From: DASRHT01 sp035293765
Lineage (GTDB): Bacteria; Chloroflexota; Ktedonobacteria; Ktedonobacterales; Ktedonobacteraceae
Length of the DNA stretch: 64,000 nt
Assembly: GCA_035293765.1 (NCBI GenBank)
Contig: DATGMF010000015.1
Coordinates: forward strand, 1 to 64,000
Direction: 5' to 3'
This document shows positions 1 through 7,231 of the stretch, piece after piece. A program made the position numbers and the translations under genes. The notes below the pieces were generated by a model. It was not told the origin of the DNA. It saw only the letters and a list, made by a program, of their open reading frames with translations, and made no database searches. The first letter of the stretch is position 1. Each line of letters begins with the position of its first letter.

Positions 1-157
1 TCTGTTGGCTGGGGCACATGATCTCGTTTCCCTCTTCGATTGTTCAAGTGCTTAAGTTGACGCCTAAGGGGGACACCCCGCGCCCCGCAAGGGGCTGTGC
101 CCCTTGACCCCCTCTTCTTCAGAGAAGTAAATAGCCCTGTCTCTATTGCATTTCCAC

Positions 158-185
158 TTGACATCGTCTGACTCGATGGTATACT
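158..185 (+). promoter_or_regulatory. Sigma70-type promoter ahead of a CRISPR-repeat-like motif
   Basis: A perfect -35 TTGACA (158-163) is separated by 16 nt from a -10 TATACT (180-185) that is preceded by an extended TGG. Transcription would run rightward through the repeat-like motif at 210-242 and into the antisense strand of the acylphosphatase gene. No coding sequence on the + strand follows, so the transcript would be non-coding or antisense. The match is by eye. Confidence 0.55.
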
Positions 186-209
186 CCTCTTCAAGAGAGG
201 CGGGAGCCG

Positions 210-242
210 GTGGTTAGCACGACCCACTTGCGGGATTGAAAC
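210..242 (+). repeat. Single CRISPR-repeat-like sequence
   Basis: This 33-nt stretch ends in GCGGGATTGAAAC. The terminal ATTGAAAC is the typical 3' end (crRNA 5' handle) of many type I and III repeats. It occurs once only, 25 nt after a good promoter in the same direction. No second copy and no cas gene are in the window, so it could be a relic or chance. It abuts the acylphosphatase stop codon. Confidence 0.25.
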
Positions 243-538
243 TAGAAACGGACGTGAAATCCGCTTATATGCTCGGTCGGCTCCCTCCACGACACCTGAA
301 CCTCTTCCACATCGGCTGCTGCGGGTCCCTGTCGTAGTTGCGCGAGCAGGCGTTCGAGGGCGGGCCGCATCCCTTGTGCGACCACCTCGACGTCGCCATT
401 GCTGTTATTGCGCGTCCACCCGCGCAGTCCGAGGGCCAGGGCTTTGCGCACGACGAAATCGCGGAACCCCACACCCTGCACAAATCCGCGAACGATGGCC
501 TGCAACTCTTCTCTGCTACGTGTATCGTTCTGGCTCAT
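242..538 (-). CDS. acyP: Acylphosphatase
   Basis: The 98-residue product is the usual size of acylphosphatases, small cytosolic enzymes that hydrolyse carboxyl-phosphate bonds such as that of acetyl phosphate. The family signature is clear: VRGFVQGVGFRDFV near residues 14-27, with the phosphate-binding loop and its Arg, and GLRGWTRNNSNGDVEVVAQG near residues 35-54, with the catalytic Asn. I start at ATG 538 (MSQNDT) because the reading frame upstream shows no family similarity. A start at ATG 547 or 550 is possible, and no strong Shine-Dalgarno is visible for any of them. It is a lone gene in reverse orientation to the MoxR operon. A promoter at 158-185 points antisense to it. Family assignment is secure. 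Confidence 0.92.
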   Translation of the reverse strand: MSQNDTRSREELQAIVRGFVQGVGFRDFVVRKALALGLRGWTRNNSNGDVEVVAQGMRPALERLLAQLRQGPAAADVEEVQVSWREPTEHISGFHVRF

Positions 539-612
539 GGCTATCATCATAGCATAGACTGGCCTGCTAGCATAGACCCTCTCTCCCCCAACAGGAATGG
601 AATGAATCCTTC

Positions 613-930
613 GTAGCGACCAGCTACAGCGCGTCCGCTTTAGCGCCTGTACAGCCTCTCGACCCGCCACAGGGCACGCGCAATGCGGTGCTGCATCATG
701 CCGATCCAACGATGATATTGCTGAGGAGTATGCGATCTATAAGCGTCGCCTTCTGGGATGGCGCGAGCCCTGGCACGGCAACGATGATATTGCTGAGGAG
801 TATGCGATCTATAAGCCGCATTGTTCATGGGCAGTATTAACGTATATCAAATGTGGTAGATAATATAATAGAGAACAGGCGATAAATCGGACGCGCTGTA
901 GCTCCCCGATTCATCGTGGGAGGTCGCTAC
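613..930. repeat. Inverted-repeat-bounded intergenic element
   Basis: The left arm 613-637 is mirrored by 888-930. Positions 622-637 are the exact reverse complement of 888-903, and 613-621 of 922-930. The right arm carries an extra 18 nt (904-921) that itself forms a CTCCC/GGGAG hairpin. The arms enclose about 250 bp that include two 38-bp direct repeats. It contains no gene I can support. Size and structure resemble a miniature, non-autonomous palindromic element, but I see no target-site duplication. Confidence 0.5.
707..816 (+). repeat. Two perfect 38-bp direct repeats, 34 nt apart
   Basis: Positions 707-744 and 779-816 are identical (core GATGATATTGCTGAGGAG). The unique 34 nt between them (745-778) give repeat and spacing lengths like a two-unit CRISPR. 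The unit is not palindromic, does not resemble the motif at 210-242, and has no cas gene nearby. A tandem duplication inside the surrounding inverted-repeat element is the simpler reading. Confidence 0.6.
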
Positions 931-1170
931 AGTATTTGGTGGGGAGGGAGACCCGATTTGCCGATGCGCGTCCACCCGAAATGGTGATATGATATAGAGG
1001 AATTCAGCGAGATTTCAGATGTAACTAGTAATCTGGGATAGTTGGTTGTGATAAAAGTGTATCTAATAGCGTAAATTCTAGAGATAGCAAGAAAGTTCGG
1101 GGCGCTTGCGACTTGCACAGCGTGTACCAGCACCTCTTGTATATTCGTTATTATATGAGATACACTATCG

Positions 1171-1176
1171 TATACT
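1171..1176 (+). promoter_or_regulatory. Possible -10 box for the MoxR operon
   Basis: TATACT lies about 60 nt before the MoxR start codon. The matching -35 position is poor (TTATTA at 1148-1153), so this is only a candidate. Confidence 0.3.
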
Positions 1177-1234
1177 TAACAACTAGAGCCATATCGATAG
1201 TAAGCCTCAATTCTATCTTATTGGGGAGATAAGC

Positions 1235-2209
1235 ATGCAGTCAGTACAAGACCTGGCAACCGCTGTACAACGCGTTGTCGCCAATGTCGAACGGGTCATC
1301 GTCGGGAAGGCCGAACCGGTCGCTTTTAGCTTGATTGCCGTCATCTGTCATGGGCACGTACTGATCGAAGATGTGCCCGGCGTTGGCAAAACCGTCCTCA
1401 CCAAAGCGATTGCGCGCTCCATCGGGTGTACCTTTAAACGTATCCAGTTCACCCCTGACCTTTTGCCAAGCGACGTAACAGGCGTCTCTGTATATAATCA
1501 AAAGACGGGGAACTTCGAATTTCGACCCGGCCCTGTGATGTCGCAAATCGTGTTATCCGATGAGATTAACCGCGCCACCCCAAAAACCCAGTCGGCTCTG
1601 CTGGAAGCGATGGAAGAGGGCCAGGTCACCGTCGATGGCGTGACCTATCGTTTGCCGGAACCCTTTATGGTCATGGCGACGCAGAACCCCATCGAGTACG
1701 AAGGAACATTTCCTCTGCCAGAAGCTCAGCTTGACCGCTTCATGATGAATATTAAACTGGGCTATCCCCTGCCGACCGATGAAATGAACATCCTGGATAG
1801 CCATCAGCACCATCATCCCCTCGAAGACCTGACGCAGATTATGACCGCCGAAGAGCTGGTCCATATCCAACACCAGGTGCGCACGATTCATGTTGATCCA
1901 TCCATTCGGGAATATATCGTAGCCATTGCCAATGCGACCCGCACCCATCAGAATATCTACCTGGGCGTAAGCCCGCGTGGCTCGCTGGCGCTCTTCCGTG
2001 CATCACAGGCTCTGGCGGCCATGCGCGGGCGCGGCTATGTCATACCGGACGATGTGAAGTTGTTGACCAAACCCACGCTGGCCCATCGCATCATTGTCAC
2101 GCCCGCTGCGCGCGTCCGCGCAATCTCCTCCACGGCTATCCTGGACGAGATTTTACAAAGCGTTCCTGTGCCGAATGCCTGGGTGGGTGGCGTTGGAAAG
2201 GGGCGCTAG
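1235..2209 (+). CDS. MoxR-family AAA+ ATPase (operon with DUF58 and transglutaminase)
   Basis: A 324-aa AAA+ chaperone-like ATPase of the MoxR branch. Walker A DVPGVGKT is at residues 46-53, Walker B IVLSDEINRA at 105-114 and sensor-1 ATQNP at 148-152. The C-terminal lid carries SPRGSLALFRASQALAAMRGR. MoxR ATPases of this type are thought to act with a vWA/DUF58 partner to mature or remodel protein complexes. The ATG follows GGGGAG at 1222-1227. The DUF58 gene begins 3 nt after the stop, so the two are surely co-transcribed. Length and motifs are normal. The substrate cannot be told from sequence. It is a different MoxR lineage from the one at 61598-62584. Confidence 0.95.
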   Translation: MQSVQDLATAVQRVVANVERVIVGKAEPVAFSLIAVICHGHVLIEDVPGVGKTVLTKAIARSIGCTFKRIQFTPDLLPSDVTGVSVYNQKTGNFEFRPGPVMSQIVLSDEINRATPKTQSALLEAMEEGQVTVDGVTYRLPEPFMVMATQNPIEYEGTFPLPEAQLDRFMMNIKLGYPLPTDEMNILDSHQHHHPLEDLTQIMTAEELVHIQHQVRTIHVDPSIREYIVAIANATRTHQNIYLGVSPRGSLALFRASQALAAMRGRGYVIPDDVKLLTKPTLAHRIIVTPAARVRAISSTAILDEILQSVPVPNAWVGGVGKGR

Positions 2210-2212
2210 CTT

Positions 2213-3424
2213 ATGCGGCCCTGGCAAGCTATTTTGCTCATTACGATAGCGTTCTTTCTCGCCATCAGTAGCGGCTGGAAGGCGTTCTATGTGCCCGCGT
2301 ACGTGTTGCTGATCCTGTTCGTTCTCTCCTGGTTATGGGCGCGTTACAGTTTACGCAAATTAGTCTTTCGGCGTACTGCCGTCAGCGGACGCGTCCAGGT
2401 GGGCGAGACGTTTGATGAGCGTCTGATGCTGGATAATCTCAGCGTCATGCCAAAGTTGTGGGTGCAGGTTGCTGATGGTTCGACCCTGCCAGGGCATCGT
2501 GCTGGCTATGTCGCAAGCCTGGGAGGCCGCAAACGGGCAATGTGGCGCGCTCGCAGCACCTGCAAGCAGCGCGGACGCTTTCAACTCGGCCCCGTGAGCG
2601 CGACCAGCGGCGATCCCTTCGGGCTGTTCCGCAAACGCATTGCCTTGACCCCATCAAAAGAAATTCTGGTCCTGCCCCATGTACTGCCAATTACGCGCTT
2701 TGCGCTCTTTACCGGCGGCTTGCCCGGCAGAGGACGAAGTTCGCAACGAGCTTTGCAAACAACAACTAACGCCACAACCATTCGCGAGTATATGTCGGGG
2801 GACGCACTCAGCCGCATTCATTGGCGGTCGAGCGCCCACTTTAATAAACTGATGGTCAAAGAATTTGACCTGGACCCGGCGGTGGACGCATGGATATTTC
2901 TAGATCTCAGTGAGGATGTGCAGGCGGGCGAGGGCGAGCACTCGACGGAAGAATATGGGGTCACTATTGCCGCGACGGTTGCCACCTATCTCCTGCGTCA
3001 GGACCTCTCAGTGGGGATGATTGTCAATGGAGGCCATCGCGAAATCCTCTCGCTGGACCGTGGCGACCGGCAAGTCGAGCGCGTGCTTGAACTATTGGCC
3101 GTCGTTACGGCTGGCCCTGGCCCTTCTCTCAAGGAAGCCCTGGCGCTGGATGCTTTTCACCTGGGACGCAATACTGTCGCTATCGTGATTACGCCCTCAA
3201 ATTCTCGTGATTGGCATGAAGGATTGCGCCACCTGCAACGACGTGGGGCGCAGGTCGCGGTGGTGGGATTGGATGCAACATCGTTCGATAATGCTCCGGC
3301 AGATGAAGATACGCTGGCCTTATTGGAAGGCGCCGGTATACCCGTAATGCGTGTTAAATGTGGTGATCCACTGGCACAGGTGCTGGAAAGTGGCCCTGAT
3401 GTTCGTTTTACCAAACGGAGGTAA
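2213..3424 (+). CDS. DUF58 domain-containing membrane protein
   Basis: A 403-aa protein with two closely spaced hydrophobic segments near residues 5-40, then a beta-rich region. The diagnostic DUF58 stretch follows: an Arg-Glu-Tyr pair, then GDALSRIHWRSSAHF and the nearby KEFD. DUF58 proteins are vWA-like partners of MoxR ATPases, and DLSEDVQ near residue 229 corresponds to the vWA-like metal-site strand. It is the second gene of a MoxR-DUF58-transglutaminase triad found widely in bacteria. The next gene's Shine-Dalgarno overlaps the stop codon, implying coupled translation. The specific role is unknown. The association suggests cell-surface or envelope protein assembly, which is inference. 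Confidence 0.9.
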   Translation: MRPWQAILLITIAFFLAISSGWKAFYVPAYVLLILFVLSWLWARYSLRKLVFRRTAVSGRVQVGETFDERLMLDNLSVMPKLWVQVADGSTLPGHRAGYVASLGGRKRAMWRARSTCKQRGRFQLGPVSATSGDPFGLFRKRIALTPSKEILVLPHVLPITRFALFTGGLPGRGRSSQRALQTTTNATTIREYMSGDALSRIHWRSSAHFNKLMVKEFDLDPAVDAWIFLDLSEDVQAGEGEHSTEEYGVTIAATVATYLLRQDLSVGMIVNGGHREILSLDRGDRQVERVLELLAVVTAGPGPSLKEALALDAFHLGRNTVAIVITPSNSRDWHEGLRHLQRRGAQVAVVGLDATSFDNAPADEDTLALLEGAGIPVMRVKCGDPLAQVLESGPDVRFTKRR

Positions 3425-3429
3425 TACCC

Positions 3430-5910
3430 ATGCGCGACGCTGCAATTGAACGCCTCTCAAAAATTATCTCCGATGCTCCTCAAGACTCCAATCGGGGAAG
3501 AGGATTGCAATCTCAGAGACCGCCATTTGAATTTCATCTCGGCCTGGCGGAAGGATGGTTCTCGTTATTCTTGCTGGCTGCGGTCGTCTACTGCACGATC
3601 TGGAGCGTGCAGGTGGTTCGCTGGGTCGATCATCTCGATATCCTTTCCCTCACGACGGCAATAGGGCTGCTGTGTGGGGTGGTTGCCGCGAAGCAACAAC
3701 GCCTCCCGCGCGTGCCTGTACATCTGATCGCGGTTGTTCTCTGTCTGCTCCTGGCTTTCTGGCAGACTGCCGGAGCCTTCTATAATGGCAGCACCACGGC
3801 GCTGGCGCATGGCATGCAGCGCTGGTTTGCCGTGGCGGTCAGTGGCGGCACGATTGATGACGACTCTATCTTCCTCTTTCTCATTATTGCCGTCGGCTTT
3901 CTGCTCGCCTACATGAGCGCCTGGCTGCTCTACCGCACGCGCAGCCCGTGGCTGATGATTGTGGCGAATGCCGTCGTGCTGCTGATCAATTTGAGCAATG
4001 TCGATGCGGGCTACCTGGTCTTTCTGGTAGTATTTCTTATAGCCGCCCTGTTGTTGTTGTTGCGCTTCAACCTCTACGAGTCGGTACGGCGGTGGAAGAA
4101 GCAAGGGTTGCGCTACTCCGATGATCTGGGCTGGGATGTGATGCAGGCGGGGGCATTGATCTCCATCGGCATTCTGATCTTTTCCTGGCTCTTGCCTGCG
4201 GGCTATACGGATGTGAACGCATCCCAGATCTGGAAGCTGGATAGCAATCCCTGGGTGCAGTTGGAGAATACCTGGAATCGCCTGATCTCCGTCAATGGGA
4301 CCTCCAGTCCGCTCAACATCGGCAACTTTAGAGATACGCTGGTGCTGTCCGGCAATCCAAATCTTACCCATGATAAGGTGCTGACCGTCCAGACCGATAA
4401 TAATGAAGGGCTGTATCTGGCATTTATCAATTATGATACCTATACGAAGCGCGGGTGGACGATCAGCCAGACAGATACGCTGCCGGTCAAGACCAACCAG
4501 GCTGTACCGCCTGCTGCCGCATTGACCCATCAGGTAAAGCAGGTAATCACCATCGTTAATCCGCCTGGTGAACAAGCTCCCTACCTGCTGGGGGCTTCCG
4601 ATATCACATCTGTCAACCTGCCTGCGAGCGTCTTACTAAGCAAGGCGAATGGGAATCAGGTGGCGTGGTTGAGCCAGAATGGGGGGCTTGCTGCCGGTAC
4701 TCATTATACTGTGACCTCCGCAATCTCCTCCGCCGATGTGGCGACCCTGCGCTCAGTACCGATGCCGCAGGATGCGCCGCAGTATCAAGGAAGCTTCGAC
4801 GGACCGCTCCCGCCGACCTACTTCGACCCGGGTACGCTCCAGATGTATCGGCAACTCCCGCCCGATCTTGATCCGGCGATTGCAGCGCTGGCCCAGCAGA
4901 TCACGGCGCATGCGCCCACCATGTACGACAAGGTGGTGGCTTTAGAGTCCTACCTGCACACGAACTACACTTATAGCGTGAACGTGCAATTGCCGCCGGG
5001 AGAAGAGGGTGTATCCTGGTTTCTCTTCCGCAGCGGCAATAGAGGATACTGTACCTACTTTGCTTCTGCGATGACAGTCATGGCCCGTTTGCTGGGAATA
5101 CCAGCTCGCGTTGTGTCGGGATACACGAATGGCACCTTTGATGCCAAGACCCATCAGTGGGTTGTCTATGGCACTGATGCTCATAGCTGGACGCAGGTGT
5201 ACTTCGCGGGCTATGGCTGGGTCAACTTCGAACCTTCGAACGGCTTCTCTTCCTTCACGCGTCCACTGCCTAATCAGTTCGGTACTGGTGGCTCTGGAAG
5301 CGCGGGGAGCGATACGACGAATAACGCTGCTAATCCGGGGCATGGGAAGAACATCCTGGCTAATGAGCTTGATCAGCCCACCAGCAGCGGTGGCGATACA
5401 GTGTTGACCCCTGAGCAGTCGCAGGCGCTCCTGCGCCAGCGCATCGGCACTGGCCTGGGTGGACTGATTCTGCTGCTTCTCTTTGCCTGTATCCTCTTCG
5501 CCATATGGTGGAACCGTCTCTTCCGCCGTCACCCTCTTGCGGCTCAATTGTACGGACGCGTCTGTGTGCTCGCGAACTGGGCGGGGATCAAGTTGCAGCC
5601 CTCGCAGACGCCCTATGAATATATCCAGGCGGTGGCGGAAGCAGCTCCCGATGAGGCCGTCACGCTGGAGCGGCTGGGCGACATCTATGTACGCGACCGC
5701 TGGGCCGATCCAGAAGGGAAGGAGCATCCTCGCCGTAGCGGCGAGATTGACGAACTGCCCGGTATGTGGAAGCGGCTTCAACCGCGTCTCTTCTTCTACC
5801 TGTTGCGGCACCCCTACTTCCTGTTCCGCCTGCCTTCGCGAGGGTGGCATTCCTTGATTGGCATGTGGAAGAGCCATCGCGCGCGACGCATTCATGAGGA
5901 AGAGTGGTAA
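3430..5910 (+). CDS. Membrane transglutaminase-like protein (TgpA type, with DUF4129-like tail)
   Basis: An 826-aa protein with about six N-terminal membrane helices (residues ~38-265), an extracytoplasmic transglutaminase-like core, another membrane helix at ~670-695 and a cytosolic tail resembling DUF4129 (PYEYIQAV...). The papain-like catalytic set is visible: Cys541 in RGYCTYFASAM and His585 in DAHSWTQVYF. The third position is Glu601 in NFEPSNGF, where Asp is usual; Glu is tolerated in relatives. ATG 3430 follows GGAGGT, which overlaps the DUF58 stop. It completes the MoxR-DUF58-TgpA operon. Family knowledge suggests a surface cysteine protease or amidase-type activity, with substrate unknown. 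Confidence 0.92.
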   Translation: MRDAAIERLSKIISDAPQDSNRGRGLQSQRPPFEFHLGLAEGWFSLFLLAAVVYCTIWSVQVVRWVDHLDILSLTTAIGLLCGVVAAKQQRLPRVPVHLIAVVLCLLLAFWQTAGAFYNGSTTALAHGMQRWFAVAVSGGTIDDDSIFLFLIIAVGFLLAYMSAWLLYRTRSPWLMIVANAVVLLINLSNVDAGYLVFLVVFLIAALLLLLRFNLYESVRRWKKQGLRYSDDLGWDVMQAGALISIGILIFSWLLPAGYTDVNASQIWKLDSNPWVQLENTWNRLISVNGTSSPLNIGNFRDTLVLSGNPNLTHDKVLTVQTDNNEGLYLAFINYDTYTKRGWTISQTDTLPVKTNQAVPPAAALTHQVKQVITIVNPPGEQAPYLLGASDITSVNLPASVLLSKANGNQVAWLSQNGGLAAGTHYTVTSAISSADVATLRSVPMPQDAPQYQGSFDGPLPPTYFDPGTLQMYRQLPPDLDPAIAALAQQITAHAPTMYDKVVALESYLHTNYTYSVNVQLPPGEEGVSWFLFRSGNRGYCTYFASAMTVMARLLGIPARVVSGYTNGTFDAKTHQWVVYGTDAHSWTQVYFAGYGWVNFEPSNGFSSFTRPLPNQFGTGGSGSAGSDTTNNAANPGHGKNILANELDQPTSSGGDTVLTPEQSQALLRQRIGTGLGGLILLLLFACILFAIWWNRLFRRHPLAAQLYGRVCVLANWAGIKLQPSQTPYEYIQAVAEAAPDEAVTLERLGDIYVRDRWADPEGKEHPRRSGEIDELPGMWKRLQPRLFFYLLRHPYFLFRLPSRGWHSLIGMWKSHRARRIHEEEW

Positions 5911-5936
5911 CACAAAAAGCTCAACGGCTTGTTACT

Positions 5937-5982
5937 CAGACTGCCAACGCTGCTATCGCGCTAGCTTCGCCCAGGCAGTCTG
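5937..5982 (+). repeat. Hairpin repeat copy A (covaries with copy B at 6918-6963)
   Basis: Nine-bp arms CAGACTGCC (5937-5945) and GGCAGTCTG (5974-5982) enclose a 28-nt loop beginning AACGCTGCT and containing GCGCTAGCTTCGC. The loop and the downstream AATGAATGGCTTG are nearly identical in copy B. The stem bases differ by two compensated pairs. It lies 27 nt past the transglutaminase stop and might act as a terminator or RNA-processing site. Confidence 0.65.
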
Positions 5983-5993
5983 TAATGAATGGC

Positions 5994-6022
5994 TTGACCA
6001 ATTGACGCGACTCTCGTACACT
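5994..6022 (+). promoter_or_regulatory. Candidate promoter for the 119-aa gene
   Basis: TTGACC (5994-5999), a 17-nt spacer and TACACT (6017-6022). An overlapping alternative is TTGACG (6002-6007) with TAGGAT (6024-6029), spacer 16. Either would start transcription 60-70 nt before ATG 6098. Confidence 0.4.
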
Positions 6023-6097
6023 ATAGGATACAGTCTGCCGCCTGCGAGGCCACAGACTGTAGCTTTATTTATCTATAGGTTGATGGAGAGAAACCCT

Positions 6098-6457
6098 ATG
6101 GCCGATAACGAAAGAGTCGATACCGAGTCATCACTCGTAACCATTCCCCAGCAGCGGGCAGTCGAAGTGCCCAATGCTCTGCCTGTGCGCCTGCAAACGT
6201 TGGACCTGGCTCGTCACGTAGTCACTGCCCCCGATGGCAAACGCTATGTCGTGGCGAGCTTTGACGATACCCGTCTGGGGCATGGGTACATGACTGTTGT
6301 ATATCCTCAGCAAAATGGCTATCTGACCCTTGTGCGCCTTGCCGCCTTCGAGACAAGCTCTGAGACGCCTGAGCAGGCTATGCAACGTCATGTTGAAGTA
6401 GCACAGTCAGTTCAGCAGGGGAAGCTTAATAAAATTGCCAAAGCTAAAAGCAAGTAA
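6098..6457 (+). CDS. Hypothetical protein, 119 aa
   Basis: I do not recognise a family. The start ATG 6098 is preceded by GGAGAG at 6085-6090. The frame is open upstream, but only this start is well placed. The product is soluble, without membrane or signal segments. A central beta-rich part (PDGKRYVVASFDDT, GYMTVVYPQQNGYLTLVRL) is followed by a basic helical C-terminus ending KIAKAKSK. It sits alone between two copies of the covarying hairpin and is probably monocistronic with a promoter near 6000. Codon use resembles its neighbours, so it is likely a real lineage-specific gene. Confidence 0.65.
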   Translation: MADNERVDTESSLVTIPQQRAVEVPNALPVRLQTLDLARHVVTAPDGKRYVVASFDDTRLGHGYMTVVYPQQNGYLTLVRLAAFETSSETPEQAMQRHVEVAQSVQQGKLNKIAKAKSK

Positions 6458-6500
6458 TTGCAGCGATCTCGTCGAGACAGTAACAAAGCGCATATTGCTC

Positions 6501-6529
6501 TTGACAGATCGCCGGTGAATCCGTATACT
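6501..6529 (+). promoter_or_regulatory. Consensus promoter for the 67-aa gene
   Basis: A perfect -35 TTGACA (6501-6506), an exact 17-nt spacer and -10 TATACT (6524-6529). The predicted start near 6536 leaves an untranslated leader of about 97 nt before ATG 6633. It is one of the best promoter matches in the window. Confidence 0.7.
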
Positions 6530-6632
6530 TGAAGCAATGGGGTTGCGCATGCAATCCCTTCAAATTGCCGTACTGGTCGAGGCGCATATAATTATTGACC
6601 AGATAAAATTCTCACGGAAGGAGATGGCTAGC

Positions 6633-6836
6633 ATGGCGAATGGCAACGCTCGGTTGTTCCTAAGCACGCGACAGCGCGATCTTATGGTCGCTTACGGCCA
6701 TACTCTGCCTTCTGATCCTAAGAACTCCGGTGGCGGATGCGGGGTCCATCTTCGCACATCGCTTACTGTTTTCGCTGAAATTGGGATCAGTGTGCCCATC
6801 TCCAGAGGAAGTCCGCCTCTCTTCATCAATGGATGA
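6633..6836 (+). CDS. Orphan small protein, 67 aa
   Basis: Not recognised. AAGGAG (6618-6623) lies nine bases before ATG 6633, which decides the start; an in-frame ATG at 6624 is too close to the ribosome site. The protein has a basic, polar N-terminal half (NARLFLSTRQRDLMVAYGH), a central NSGGGCGVH with the single cysteine, and a C-terminal half rich in Ile, Val and Pro ending PPLFING. It has no membrane helix. A consensus promoter upstream and an intrinsic terminator 18 nt after the stop make a complete, strongly expressed single-gene unit, which argues for a real product. A peptide precursor or small regulator are possibilities, with no direct support. Confidence 0.6.
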   Translation: MANGNARLFLSTRQRDLMVAYGHTLPSDPKNSGGGCGVHLRTSLTVFAEIGISVPISRGSPPLFING

Positions 6837-6854
6837 GAAGAAATGACACCCTCC

Positions 6855-6890
6855 ACCGTGGGCACCGAGAAATCAGGCTCACGGTTTTTT
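6855..6890 (+). terminator. Intrinsic terminator of the 67-aa gene
   Basis: ACCGTGGGC (6855-6863) pairs with GCTCACGGT (6877-6885), nine pairs including one G-U, followed directly by a run of six T. A second T run follows at 6898-6903. Confidence 0.85.
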
Positions 6891-6917
6891 AATGCTCTTT
6901 TTTACCTCTTGCTATTG

Positions 6918-6963
6918 CAGACGACCAACGCTGCTGGCGCGCTAGCTTCGCTCAGGTCGTCTG
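6918..6963 (+). repeat. Hairpin repeat copy B (covaries with copy A at 5937-5982)
   Basis: Arms CAGACGACC (6918-6926) and GGTCGTCTG (6955-6963) enclose a 28-nt loop almost identical to that of copy A, followed by AATGAATGGCTTG. Relative to A, two adjacent stem bases have changed on each side and still pair. Confidence 0.65.
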
Positions 6964-7008
6964 AAATGAATGGCTTGCTGATGTTGGACATGCATTGAAC
7001 CTGTATTC

Positions 7009-7166
7009 AGGAGGAATCATGCGATCTTGATACCAGGAAAGCTCATCGTGGCAGCGGTCTGTGTTGGTGGATGCGTATTTATGTGACCCGGCTATCTGTT
7101 AGCGGCAGCGAGTATTGTCCTGACGTACAGGTGCCGACCTGTGCGGATGCCCGGTGCATACGTCAG
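7009..7166 (+). promoter_or_regulatory. Structured leader of the ABC exporter operon
   Basis: AGGAGG (7009-7014) is followed by a three-codon reading frame, ATG CGA TCT TGA (7019-7030). Downstream, CTGACGTA (7120-7127) pairs with TACGTCAG (7159-7166) and encloses CAGGTGCCGACCTG (7128-7141) and a second GC-rich arm. The result looks like a small multibranch RNA 65 nt before the transporter start. No known riboswitch class is recognised. The rest of 6964-7231 holds nothing else I can support. Confidence 0.35.
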
Positions 7167-7231
7167 AATAGTGCGTTATGCTGAAATGCCTGGCAGAAGA
7201 TGTTGTTCAGAGGATTTCAAAGGAGAGACCA

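Noticed and set aside
707..816. Minimal CRISPR array
   Set aside because: Only two units are present, the repeat is not palindromic, no cas gene is in the window, and the pair sits inside an inverted-repeat element, so a tandem duplication is more likely.
1235..5910. Membership of the first MoxR operon in the conflict system
   Set aside because: This MoxR belongs with DUF58 and a transglutaminase, a common separate operon type, and lacks VMAP or SAV_2336 partners.
3565..5913. Two long minus-strand open frames (336 and 323 codons)
   Set aside because: Both lie antisense to the transglutaminase gene, which has clear catalytic motifs and membrane helices. The antisense products have biased, repetitive composition and no family resemblance.
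7019..7086. Frameshifted small membrane peptide after AGGAGG at 7009-7014
   Set aside because: Reading from a TTG at 7027 gives a 19-residue hydrophobic peptide, but the spacing is poor and ATG 7019 is better placed. I keep only the mini-ORF as part of the leader.
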